DNA of 64,000 nucleotides, taken from Icerya purchasi. Lineage: Eukaryota; Arthropoda; Insecta; Hemiptera; Monophlebidae. Made by a program: the position numbers and the translations under genes. The notes under the pieces were generated by a model. The model was not told the origin of the DNA. It was given only the letters and a program-made list of their open reading frames with translations, and did no database searches. Positions 27,501 to 33,830 of the stretch are shown here, in pieces (the stretch's first letter is position 1; each line of letters starts with the position of its first letter). The stretch spans positions 511,210,815 to 511,274,814 of the forward strand of contig CM077115.1 of the NCBI GenBank assembly GCA_039619475.1, in the 5' to 3' direction.

Positions 27501-30500
27501 TACAGAATTATTAAAATCAATATTATAGGATTTATCATCATTTTTATCGGTTATGAAAAAATCCTTCTATAATATTAAACACGAACGATTAATAAAATAC
27601 AAAACATTTAATTCCACGAAACAGACTCGAAAATCATCAGAAATTTATATAGGCATCAATCTGCATCTACCAGCCCGGTTTAAAAAATAATAAATTGACA
27701 CAGATGAATTTGAGATCGCGAAAGAAGTATAGCAAAGAAATATACTTTCTCTTATTTTGAGTTTTTGCAGATGTTTTTCATGATTTTCAAAGTAATCAGG
27801 AAGTCTCAATGGTTTTTAAAAAAATTATTAAACGTAATCAACACTCAAATGCCGGATTGAAAATAAAAGTATAGATAGAACTAAACTTATTGTCGTTTAC
27901 GAAGCGGAGCCAGAACCATTTACTTTATAGATCAATGTGATATTGTGAGATAGAAATCACAGTTCACATATCTCGGGGAACTTGAAAAAACAAAAGGAAA
28001 GCGAAGAATTAGACACAGATTTCTATTGTGGCTTCGGAACATCCGTAATCTGGACTGGAATCTGATTTTGGAGAACAGTGTCGAGCTACGAAAAACCGTT
28101 CTCTTTATTTGATCGTTTAACTATTCCGTCGTGATAATTGCCAACGTTAATGAAATATGGAATAAAGAAAAAAGAAGAATAAAAAGAAAACGAAATAATT
28201 TATGCGCATTCTTAATAAAAGAAGATTCAAAAATTCAATACTCCATTTAAATTGATCTAAAGATCATTCCGAACGTAAAAGCACGTTATCAAACTAAAGA
28301 CAAAAGAGTTTAAGAGTTACCGGTAAAGTTTAGAATAAATTAAAACTCGATAACGCAAAGTAAATAGCCGTAAAAATGAAAAGCATTTGAGAAGGTTAAT
28401 TATGAAAAAAAAAGGGAAATGTGTTTGAAGTTCCTTTGAATCATAAGATATAATATGTAAATACCTAAGGTGTTTGAATTCCCAATATCCGGCGAGTTTA
28501 GGCGGAACGCCCGTAGTTAGGCAGAATTTTCCATCTTGGATGTGTAATCGTGCTGGACCGTTGCTTATTTTAGCCTTAGCTGGACTAGATGATATTTGAA
28601 TTAAATATTGTTGACCTGTAAAAGTAATTACATACGTTAAACGCGAAAATAATTAATTACGCCAGTCAATGGCGTAACAGTTGAAGCACATTCTGATGTC
28701 AAAGTCTTGAAATAAATGAAAAGATGATATTTTCCTTCGTAGAGGCAATTCATTAAATTTATTTTTACAACTTTACGTTGATATTTTTATATATCGTATA
28801 TTAATTTAATAGGAAGTTATATGATGCATGATAAACTAGGGCTATCCTCTTCAAACCCTTGCAAAAGAACAGACGTTAAAGATATAAAGTTCCATCCGCG
28901 ATTTACAATCAATATATGATGGGGAACTCTGCTTGTGGAGATAATAATCACCGATGAAAACTCTACCTGCAAGCTCACTTGACTGAACACCTACACATAA
29001 ATTAGTAATTAAATTCAATGTTGACCATGTACGAATTTGAAAACTGAAATATATGTCGGCTGTAAGACTATTCCGAGATACGAGGTTATATCTGTTCTCG
29101 TTAAGTTTTTCATTCATACTTCTCCTTCTTCTGGATGGAGTATACGCATTAAGATCTAAATAGACAGCGAAACGTCGAGGAAGAGCAAAGATTGATCACA
29201 GTTCCATTGTATTATAACTGGATGATGATCGAGCGAAGGATAATACTAAACATGGTAGTTAGTGAAGGTGAAAAGTGAACGGTTGTTGTTATTGTTTGTG
29301 TATGATAGTCTATAAATAATTTTCAAGAGGGTTAATAATGATGGGGGTTGGTTACGATGAGAACGAGGAAACTGTTTGATGTATCAGATAAGTGAGAAGT
29401 TAAATTTTTAAACAATTATTCGCAGTTTAAAAAAACACGAATTGACAACATTTAAAAAACGGAAACTAATGTTTTCCCATTCGGGAGCTAAATTTTACTT
29501 TTTTTGGTACATTCAACTTTCAGCAATAAACGTACAACGTGAACGAATTTTACAGGGTGACTGAAGAATCTGCTTCGACTACTTCTGATTTCTGTGAGTG
29601 TTTTTTAAGAAAAGACTGGCTACCACAAACTAGTTTCGTGCACTTATTCCGACGGTGGATGGACTATACTGTGAGGTGCAAGCTCACTGATGACTTGGCT
29701 GTACGGTAATGTGATTCGGTTTTTGTTTATTTTTTGGGCGTGCCAGCTATGAACACATTAACCCAGTGCAAGTTAAATTTTTGGAAGTTTTAATGTGCAG
29801 CATATCGGGTCCTACTTGAAAGAAACACCACTGCCCAGCTAACTAGGCCACGATAGTTAGCGATGATGTAAATTGATATTATCGTAAACTCCAAGCAAGA
29901 TGTGGAAACTGCTGAAGTAAGTGGTTGCTGAGCGAGTATGGGTGACTATTGTCGCCTATTTAATGGAGTACGCGTTTGAAAACGGCAAATCTTTACATAC
30001 TTGAGATGGAAAATATTAAATATTCTCACAGTAAAACTCTCAGGTTCAGTTCTTCTCTTTTTCTTTTTGTAAAAAAAATATGAAAAAAAAAAAAATCCGA
30101 ATTTACTTTTGAAGAAGACAATAAAAGTTCATCCGTATTTTTTTAAGTTAACGTGAATTTAAAGAGTCTATCGATGTGGTGAAACTAATAAAAAATGTTT
30201 ATGGCGAATGAAACTTTATTTCAAAAACATATGCTCGTCGTTAGCACTTTAAAAAACGAACTCAACTTTCATATAAAATGTATGATTGAAATTATCGCGA
30301 TTTTTGAAATTTTTTGTTTCATTAAATTTAGCTCAAAATGAAACAGTAAACGCTTCAAATATTTTCGTACGAGTGTGTAGAGGAGCCTGGTAGTAAAGCA
30401 GTTCGAGTATATAAAATACCCGCAGGCTCCAAATTTAAAGCGATAAGGAGACAAATTTGGAAAGATAAAAACCACTCGGGAGGTAGGTGAAGATGAAATA

Positions 30501-31064
30501 AAGTCTGAGTGCAGGTGACATTTTTTAGACCAAACGGAATCTCATTCAACTTGTAATTATAACAGGGGTCACATAGAACGTTAACGAAAACCACAAAAGA
30601 ATTAAAGATTAAGTTGACAGCTGGTCGGTCCCTAGCGATACGCGGTACTACTGTTAAGGACATGATTTTCCTCTACTTCAAACACGCTGAACTAAGTCTA
30701 AACGGCAGTTTCGCTCAAATTTTTACCAATGCTTCCGGAAGATCGCCGACAATTTAATGATGAAATTTTAGGAAACGTCAATTCACATTTACGGTTTAAC
30801 ATAAACTGCAATCTAAAAGTAGGTTTGACAACATGGTTCCTTGAAATGAAAAATTTTGTTGACACGTCAAGATATCGGATTGTTACCTGTTTAGTTTTAT
30901 ATTTGGAAAAATCAGAAAACGCCTAATTACTATACCTTCTGGCAAATTTCCGTATATTTTCACTTGCCACTGTATCAATCTTTCTCTAGAGTCGAACGCT
31001 AAAACAACCGTCAAATCTTGACAAACAATAGCGATTGTGTTTGACTCTTTATCTAGCGTGAATC
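494..31064 (-). CDS. Dok7: Dok-7-like PH-PTB adaptor protein, 13 coding exons, 5' end missing
   Basis: Joined exons (high to low): 31064-30936, 28615-28465, 25076-24901, 23321-23089, 20514-20367, 19346-19130, 18397-18175, 15742-15609, 14070-13914, 8001-6675, 4421-4280, 3996-3903, 595-494. Every junction has AG/GT and the phases agree throughout, giving 1,076 residues and a TAA stop. The N-terminal part reads as the second half of a PH domain (TIAIVCQ, FDSRERLIQWQVKI), then a PTB domain (GPARLH, LRRFG, FEGGS), then a long Ser/Pro-rich tail. Domain order, the LRR[YF]G segment, DSG[FI].TGS and YDTPR in the tail are the hallmarks of Dok-7. In vertebrates Dok-7 acts under the muscle membrane, dimerises, activates the receptor kinase MuSK and recruits Crk. 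In insects the partner kinase is not established; a Ror/Nrk-type kinase is my inference. The first PH exon(s) and start codon are not found in this window. Alternative: another Dok/IRS-type adaptor, less likely given the tail motifs. Confidence 0.87.
596..1918. other. Intron sequence, no recognised element
   Basis: Left part of the last intron of the Dok-7-like gene. A minus-strand open stretch at 1064-1255 (MAPANQGICQFAP...) looks protein-like but matches nothing I recognise; it could be a transposon remnant. A short TA repeat lies near 790-810. Confidence 0.4.
1919..2516. mobile_element. Non-autonomous hAT-like element, copy A
   Basis: Starts CAGGGGCGGATCCAG, the CAGNGGCGGATC-type end seen on many hAT-like elements. 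The interior (ATTACGTAATATCTTCTACGG, TAAGCAGTAGATTTGAGAAA) is shared with 61439-62148 in the same orientation, so these are two copies of one family. The right end (GGGGAAAATGTCCCCC) is diverged or truncated compared with copy B. No transposase frame. Confidence 0.72.
2517..3902. other. Intron sequence with simple repeats
   Basis: Holds TA/TG microsatellites around 2800-2840 and 3350-3380. The stretch 2520-2660 is less AT-rich and may be an old transposon piece. No coding exon is supported. Confidence 0.4.
3903..3996 (-). CDS. Dok7: Dok-7-like exon: LRPRSGKEYQKIDR block
   Basis: 94 bp, acceptor TTTTATTATAG, donor GTAAGT (strong). Encodes VHAAAVTTLRPRSGKEYQKI and DRLSLLNSNLS. The basic LRPRSGKEYQKIDR stretch is probably a conserved short motif; the tyrosine within it is not in a YxxP or YxxM context. 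Leaves in phase 0, as the final exon requires. Confidence 0.84.
4280..4421 (-). CDS. Dok7: Dok-7-like exon: TSDMSDYMETLS block
   Basis: 142 bp, acceptor TTTAAAGCAG, donor GTAAAT. Encodes CMSPAENTIIVADCRSTSSG, then TSDMSDYMETLSFSSYGSSD. The second part has the look of a short linear motif under constraint (DMSDYMETLS). Enters with two bases and leaves with two bases, matching both neighbours. Confidence 0.85.
4422..4881. other. Intron sequence
   Basis: AT-rich, ends in a (TA)n run at about 4855-4878 that abuts a SINE copy. Nothing else seen. Confidence 0.4.
4882..5060 (+). repeat. tRNA-derived SINE, copy 3 (5'-truncated, diverged)
   Basis: The sense strand reads GGATCCAAG...CTGAAATAATT, ...CAGAGAAAT, ...GGAACTGGCTTCAGTATT, ...TTAGTACATTATG, and matches the reverse complement of the complete SINE at 40598-40874 over most of its body. 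The tRNA-like head is missing; the copy starts next to a (TA)n repeat. Confidence 0.72.
5061..6674. other. Intron sequence
   Basis: Intron between the large exon and the 4280-4421 exon. AT-rich without a recognised repeat. The minus-strand open frame running 6397-6674 is read-through of the large exon and not a separate gene. Confidence 0.4.
6675..8001 (-). CDS. Dok7: Dok-7-like large exon: phospho-tyrosine/serine-rich tail
   Basis: 1,327 bp, acceptor CGACTCTTAG, donor GTAAAA after the codons for KCCK. Uninterrupted frame of 442 codons. SH2-ligand-like tyrosines are LNYMNLEF (YxN, Grb2-type), IYYENV and NNYVLMSPL (YxxM, PI3-kinase p85-type). Other marks are ICMKCGHS, a serine-rich block ending NDSGFSTGS (compare DSGIATGS in vertebrate Dok-7), CFSMPRSKSSDP and RRAVSMAP, the latter a possible basophilic-kinase site. 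The frame stays open past the donor to 6397, but that extension becomes hydrophobic and unlike the rest, and the splice to 4421 restores a conserved-looking tail. Antisense open frames at 6608-7465 are shadows. Confidence 0.88.
8341..10846 (+). mobile_element. Decayed non-LTR retrotransposon (LINE) with (TAA)n tail
   Basis: A 5' untranslated region rich in GC precedes an APE-type endonuclease start (NISMWNVRSRF, KIDILGISEI, EFIYSGDENHEY), then a Lys-rich linker, an RT domain, and a C-terminal region. The element ends at a (TAA)n run at 10823-10843, the simple-repeat tail usual in this LINE group. It lies in a Dok-7-like intron, antisense to the gene. Confidence 0.85.
8660..10783 (+). pseudogene. 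Endonuclease-reverse transcriptase remnant
   Basis: The frame changes repeatedly. Blocks seen: endonuclease near 8660-8850; RT lead-in at 9355-9500 (AIRKAKTRKATGTDGI); 9498-9690 (PKDFKISTFVAIPKK, CSEYRMIALMSRS); 9773-10090 (AAYTDYEKAFD with the first catalytic Asp, MRQGYPLSLRLFNAYTEEII); the YADD box at about 10096-10107 in another frame (CYADDRVLTAG); 10148-10342 (NETKVIEISR, KYKYLGVDI); and a C-terminal piece at 10560-10780 (NEKVLRRMELK, GKALKGRRRISMLDKLDKM). The block order is that of endonuclease-RT proteins found in many insect genomes. In-frame stops and shifts make it inactive. Confidence 0.82.
10847..12503. other. Intron sequence
   Basis: AT-rich sequence between the LINE and the mariner. 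Poly-T at 11878-11896 and poly-A at 12354-12373. No recognised element. Confidence 0.4.
12738..12985 (-). repeat. tRNA-derived SINE, copy 1
   Basis: Closely matches 40598-40874. On the minus strand: GTGCTTGGCTACTAA, GGTTCGAGACTTGTCTCG (B-box-like), CAGAGAAATC, GGAACTGGCCCCAGTATTC, ending ...TATATGGGACTTACTT. The extreme 5' head with the A box is degraded (CACTACGGAAGGTGCTTGG). It is inside the mariner, so it inserted after the mariner. Confidence 0.87.
12990..13640 (+). pseudogene. Mariner transposase remnant
   Basis: Reading across frames gives LKTTRSEVSQKMF, FDKKGMIYVYHVPEGETVNS, the catalytic-region block HMDNARPHMVHSVIEFLQLR, then MASNDFFLYPGVKKDLKG and RHFESVTKLQ. The second catalytic Asp is present in MDNARPH; the third acidic region (PPYSPDL-type) is partly lost, leaving only the DFFLYP part. 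The frame breaks several times and the N-terminal third before the SINE is unrecognisable (an open stretch at 12542-12754 may be a relic). Confidence 0.83.
13914..14070 (-). CDS. Dok7: Dok-7-like exon: tail, Cys/His segment
   Basis: 157 bp, acceptor TTATTCGCAG, donor GTGATC. Encodes EKYGKHDPCVLHNIMCPLHS followed by EHWIELPVQLNPLMKYNVLP. Cysteines and histidines are clustered (C..H...C..H...H), but I do not recognise a domain. Both phases agree with the adjoining exons. Confidence 0.8.
14345..15096 (+). mobile_element. RNase H-type LINE 3' fragment, copy L1
   Basis: Shares with the copies at 41610-42640, 42655-43320 and 21690-22170 a C-terminal coding block (YHIFFECPHPS-like) and a 3' end with CTGATGGGCCCC followed by poly-A (15075-15096). 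The left part resembles the end of an RNase H domain (GATTTGCTTCGGGTCTCTAG compared with GATCTATTGTGGATCTCTGG at 41981). Many stops; not functional. Confidence 0.7.
15609..15742 (-). CDS. Dok7: Dok-7-like exon with two YxxP motifs
   Basis: 134 bp, acceptor TCTATTGCAG, donor GTAAAA. Encodes NEYNYDTPRNIKVP followed by GNYDVPPPAVPV. YDTP and YDVP are YxxP sites, the ligand class of Crk/Crk-L SH2 domains. In vertebrate Dok-7 two phosphorylated YxxP tyrosines in the tail recruit Crk proteins, one of them in a near-identical YDTPR context. This is the strongest tail evidence for Dok-7 identity. Confidence 0.9.
15743..18174. other. Intron with a possible transposase remnant
   Basis: Mostly AT-rich and empty. 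The minus strand at about 16420-16640 reads, across frame changes, RGPIKKSLDNAIE...TPNGFLFMGY, reminiscent of the RGPIEWP...PLDFFLWG region of mariner-like transposases; this is a weak match. TA/TATA microsatellite near 16690. Confidence 0.35.
18175..18397 (-). CDS. Dok7: Dok-7-like exon: proline-rich, SH3-ligand-like segment
   Basis: 223 bp, acceptor TTTTCGTAG, donor GTAACA. It encodes CSPPPPCRPPKPPKYRNL and KKLNKPPMPLPVEE: two clusters of PxxP, the second with a preceding Lys, as in SH3-domain ligands. Downstream is a Cys/His-containing segment. Vertebrate Dok-7 also has a PPPKPLRP-type stretch in its tail, so a role in binding an SH3 adaptor is plausible but inferred. Confidence 0.84.
19130..19346 (-). 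CDS. Dok7: Dok-7-like exon: tail, His/Ser/Thr-rich segment
   Basis: 217 bp, acceptor TTATTTCAG, donor GTAGGG. The frame carried in from the previous exon is open throughout and encodes a polar, His/Thr/Ser-rich segment ending QTSTPQIQRPSALHY. The donor sequence TATAG|GTAGGG is acceptable. A competing, longer open frame exists on the same strand but breaks phase with both neighbours. Confidence 0.72.
20367..20514 (-). CDS. Dok7: Dok-7-like exon: tail, Cys-containing segment
   Basis: 148 bp, acceptor TTTTTTAG, donor GTATGT. Starts in phase 0 and ends with one base. Encodes SRGMWLPESTLGRCSSCIGK, then a Pro/Ser/Thr stretch and ITFNPIWITEEN. A CxxC pair is present but no zinc-binding partner residues follow. 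Assignment rests on frame continuity with neighbouring exons and on splice sites. Confidence 0.76.
20515..21439. other. Intron sequence, nothing recognised
   Basis: AT-rich intron sequence without repeats or open frames of note. Confidence 0.4.
21441..21618. repeat. Palindromic element with 43-bp inverted repeats
   Basis: The left arm 21441-21483 and right arm 21576-21618 are reverse complements at 42 of 43 positions (TTATGACGGACGTTGCA... / ...TGCAACGTCCGTCATAA). The 92-bp spacer contains GGGTTCGATTACAATCC, resembling a tRNA T-arm or Pol III B box. It looks like a small foldback/MITE element in the intron. Confidence 0.82.
21690..22170 (+). mobile_element. RNase H-type LINE 3' fragment, copy L2
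   Basis: Pyrimidine-rich sequence with AATCACATCTTCTTCGAATG (encodes NHIFFEC), then the family's 3' tract ending GGGTAATGTCCTCGACTGGA, poly-C and poly-A at 22146-22170. Same 3' terminus as L1, L3 and L4. Confidence 0.68.
22171..23088. other. Intron sequence, nothing recognised
   Basis: AT-rich; no open frame or repeat that I can support. Confidence 0.4.
23089..23321 (-). CDS. Dok7: Dok-7-like exon: start of disordered tail
   Basis: 233 bp, acceptor TACTTGTAG, donor GTAAGC. The frame is open across the exon and encodes a polar stretch including PTSRHSQLSENLVWPS and ASSLGDLTAECQGHR. No domain is recognisable; in Dok-7 this part follows the PTB domain and is unstructured, and a Ser-rich ...LS...AS.L segment occupies the same place in the vertebrate protein. 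Confidence 0.8.
23322..24900. other. Intron with one possible plus-strand exon
   Basis: AT-rich intron with poly-T at 23538-23552 and 23804-23820. A plus-strand stretch at 24525-24626 has exon-like character (see separate entry). Confidence 0.4.
24525..24626 (+). other. Possible short plus-strand terminal exon
   Basis: Follows TTTCCAGTTGCAG, an acceptor-like sequence. Open to a TAA stop: DYITAPEEEVYSNPITVPDG and then NSNKYLSKFLICY. Its first half has coding-like composition and two tyrosines in acidic contexts, but I found no partner exon on this strand and do not recognise it. Chance is a real possibility. Confidence 0.2.
24901..25076 (-). CDS. Dok7: Dok-7-like exon: PTB domain, second part
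   Basis: 176 bp after a TTGCAACAG acceptor. It encodes RRFGVVDGKLCFEGGS, GKGEGVYVLLTDQGNEIS and a final helix rich in basic residues. The two arginines of LRRFG correspond to phosphotyrosine-binding arginines of the Dok-7 PTB domain. The donor is GTGGGA, weaker than the other donors in the gene. Reading through it keeps an open frame for about 50 more residues (to 24752) before a stop, so an isoform ending soon after the PTB domain is conceivable; the phase to the next exon nevertheless fits this donor. Confidence 0.88.
25077..26619. other. Intron with a weak LINE 3' remnant
   Basis: AT-rich. On the plus strand about 26190-26310 reads CLRTTADRDK.HDCIWSV.HG, like the AEDR.KWR...HG tail of endonuclease-RT LINE proteins; short and degraded. 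CA/TA microsatellites at 25880-25905 and 26318-26347. Confidence 0.35.
26620..28130 (+). pseudogene. Degraded reverse transcriptase (LINE remnant)
   Basis: Across many frame breaks, the plus strand shows a Lys/Glu-rich linker, KVKNPEM.RL.SFLVDKPSSKH (degraded K...CKDYRPISL-type motif, 27330-27390), KSFYNIKHERLIKY near 27552, FADVFHDFQSNQ near 27765 (in the position of the FADD box, with the Asp pair disrupted), FTYLGELEK near 27965 and a C-terminal piece RFLLWLRNIRNLDWNLI. Order matches an RT domain. Sense is opposite to the host gene. Confidence 0.55.
28465..28615 (-). CDS. Dok7: Dok-7-like exon: PTB domain, first part
   Basis: 151 bp between a TTTACAG acceptor and a GTATTT donor. It encodes QQYLIQISSSPAKAK, NGPARLHIQDGKFCL, TTGVPPKLAGYWEFKHL. 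GPA.LH and the segment PP...G.W...LRR (finished in the next exon) align with the start of the Dok-7 PTB domain. The last two bases (AG) pair with the next exon's first base to give the first Arg of LRRFG. Confidence 0.9.
28616..30935. other. Intron with an unrecognised ORF and a LINE 3' end
   Basis: A minus-strand open frame at 28851-29117 (88 codons, ELAGRVFIGDYYLHKQSSPS) has a protein-like look, possibly a transposase remnant, but I cannot name it. A plus-strand frame at 30729-30926 is likewise unassigned. 29737-29835 matches the 3' end of the RNase H-type LINE family (see repeat entry). Confidence 0.35.
29737..29835 (-). repeat. RNase H-type LINE 3' terminus, copy L7
   Basis: On the minus strand ends ...AATGTGTTCATAGCTGGCAC and GCCC plus A-rich tail, aligning with 46948-47030 and with the 3' ends of copies L5 and L6. 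Only the terminal 100 bp or so is present. Confidence 0.5.
30936..31064 (-). CDS. Dok7: Dok-7-like exon: C-terminal half of PH domain
   Basis: Acceptor ends TTTCAG and donor starts GTATAG on the minus strand. The 129-bp exon starts with two bases of a split codon and ends with one base. It encodes TLDKESNTIAIVCQ, then FDSRERLIQWQVKI, which corresponds to the last beta strands and the C-terminal helix of the Dok-7 PH domain, including the conserved Trp of that helix. Because the exon opens mid-domain with a split glycine codon, at least one upstream coding exon must exist. Confidence 0.88.
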
Positions 31065-32338
31065 CTGAAATTATAGTAAAAATTAATATTTTGTAAAAAT
31101 CAATTTTACGCGATTAAACATTAAATTATTATACATTTCGTTTGTTAACAATTAATGAAAACAATACGACGCAAACAACTACGATATTTAATAAATATCT
31201 AGCTGAGAAACTTTTTTTACGAGAGAAAAATTTAGGAATACAGCAGTAATTACGTAGAAAATTATGATTACGTCATAATGAACGTGAATAGAGGGTAAAA
31301 AACTGAAAAGGGGGAATGAAAGAAGCAACTATTCATGAAAGAAAGTATTATTAGGCAAACTTTAGTCTGCTTTTCCTTTTTCTAACACTTTGTAATAACG
31401 ATACTATTTTAACCATTGGTCGTTACACTGAAATGTAAAAAAAGTCAATAAAAGGGTAAATAAGTTGAAACGTCGTGCGAAAACATTTTAGATGTCAAAA
31501 AAAAAGAAACAAATAATAATAAAAAGAAAATGACAATAATAAAATAAAAAATTGAACATGGACTGGGAGGAAAGTTGAATAGAAAAATTAAATATAACCA
31601 GAATTGAAGAGCTGAACGGTAATATGAAATGAGTCATTTAAGGAAAGAAGAACATATTGCGAGTTGAAAACGTGCCTAATAATCGCTAACACTTTAAAAA
31701 ACAATATTACGTTAAATAAAGAATAAGAATAAGGAATGTATATTGACATATTTACAATAAACAAGTAAAGACTATTTACAAATAAGATTGATCGACGGTC
31801 AAAAAAAGAAATATACTGATTTAATTTAATGAGTAGTTAGTGGCCAAATGGTATTTACAGTCAGACCAAAAAAAAAAAAAAAAAAAAAAAAAAACTGATA
31901 TTACTAATCCGTACCGAAAATGACTATTTCTTACCGTTGCTCGTAGGTTTTTTTTTTTTTTTTCAGTTTTTCTTATAACGACGTTTTGCAACATTATAGT
32001 TTGTATTATTTATATTTCTCACTTTGCGTCGTGCGCTAAGACGATTTGTAATGCTAACGTTATGTTATGTCGTAATTTTGCACAAATATATTTTTTTTCT
32101 TCTTTTTTCTTACCGTTGATATATACATTCATTATTTGATATTTTATAGCGGCGATATTACACGTAAGATCCTTATGACTCATTTACCAGGAAAAAGTAC
32201 AAAAAAAACAAAAAAAAAAAACTGTTTACCTTAAACTAGGTATATTTTCTTATATTTACTGTTTGCATTTATCTAGTTAGTAGGTTCAGACATGTTATCC
32301 ATGCTGCCTATAGTCAGTTTAGTACACTAAACCCTATG
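31065..32338. other. Upstream intron region, no exon found
   Basis: Directly upstream of the first identified Dok-7-like exon. A poly-A run at 31869-31894 and a poly-T run at 31949-31963. No sequence for the first half of the PH domain was found here. Confidence 0.4.
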
Positions 32339-33830
32339 TCACAGGAGTATATGTTTTATTCGCCTATGCTTATAGTTTTTATATTGGATTCTTATTTTTT
32401 GGTAGTCGTGGTCACCTATTTCATTTCCTATTGGAATTGCTGATAAGCTACAGTTTGTGAAAAACATCTTTGTTCTTTCTTTGATGATCTCCTCGACATA
32501 AGGGAATTTTAGTTTTTCATGCATCCATTTAGTGTTTGTGAATCTTGGTTTATTTAAGAGTATTCGGAAACATTGGTTTTGCACCCTTTGTAACTTTTGT
32601 ATATTGCTTTTGCTAATGTATGACCACACTGGGATCCCATAAAGCAATTTGGGCAAAATAACACATGTGTATATTAAGAATTTGTTTTTTATGCTTAGTG
32701 CAGAATTTTTGGTTGAATATCGGAAATATAGAGCTGATTTTTCGATTTGTTTTTTCAATAGATTGCTGTAAGTGGGGTATAATATCCAAGGGTTATTCCT
32801 AGATAATGCAGACTGTGGTACCATTCTAAATGGCTGTTTAGAAACTTAATTTTTTGACTGAGGTCCGGTCTCCGTCGGGTGATTAGGATCGCTTTAATCT
32901 TGCTTTCATTTATTTTCCACTTTTGGAAGTGTTCAATCAATTTTTCGGTAGTTCTACCTAGTCTGTTTCTGATAGTGTCCATTCTATGTGACGATGCCAT
33001 TAACGCGGTATCATCTGCATAAAGGTGTAGGGCTACATTAGCTGTTACTGGTATATCATTTACAGAATAAATAGGTATGGTCCTAGAATGCCCCCCCCCC
33101 CCAATAGGACTCCCGCAGTACTTGTTCTCTCTGAGGGTTTAATTTTGTTTATCTTAAAATAAAAAGTTTTCTGTTTTGTAAGTAAGATTTTACTAATAAC
33201 ATTATGACGGGTAATTGTATTGGATTAGTTTATAAATTATCCCGTCTAACCATGTCGTATTAAATTACTTTTCTATGTCTAGTGATATTAATCGCGTGCG
33301 TTTGTTAGTATTGAAGTTGTCGGTAATCTTGTCGCATATTTTGGCCAGTTGGTATTTAACTTAGGGGTCTAAAGCCGAATTGTTTAAGATAGATTTTTCG
33401 TCACTAAACTTTCGCATTCTTTGTAAAATCAGTTTTTCGAATACTTTGCCTAAATTACACGCAGTAAGCTTAAGGTCTGATATTTTGCACTTGGCAAGCA
33501 TCCTTTCTCGGCTTAGGTAATTGTTACAGCTACTCTCCACAGCAAGGGATGGTAGCTTAGCCTCAGACATGAATTAAATTTTAAACTAATTATTGCGGCA
33601 AGTGTATTTTTGGGAGGTGTTTAAGCAATTTGTACAGTTATTAGATTATGTCCCGTTGAATTTGTATTTTTTAAAGTTCTGATATTTTTTTTACTAGTTC
33701 CGGGGGGGTTAATATATCCTGTCTTTTGTATTCGGGCTGTATTTGTAGTAGTAAATATTTATGTATGGCTTTCTTAATACTTTGGACGTTAAATAAAGAT
33801 GAAAATTTAAATGGGACCACACGAGAAGCA
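32339..33830 (-). pseudogene. Jockey-like LINE reverse transcriptase, 5'-truncated
   Basis: The minus strand encodes, from right to left: GKVFEKLILQRMRKFSDEKS (33361-33570), a poly-G-interrupted G..LGP.L-like region (33085-33115), the catalytic box HLYADDTALMASS (about 33000-33030), INESKIKAILITRRRPDLSQ, HYLGITL, then the thumb/C-terminal region ILPKLLYGIPVWSYISK, LQRVQNQCFRILLNKPRFT. Block order and the thumb motif are typical of Jockey-clade LINEs. At least four frame breaks. It is co-oriented with the host gene. Confidence 0.78.
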
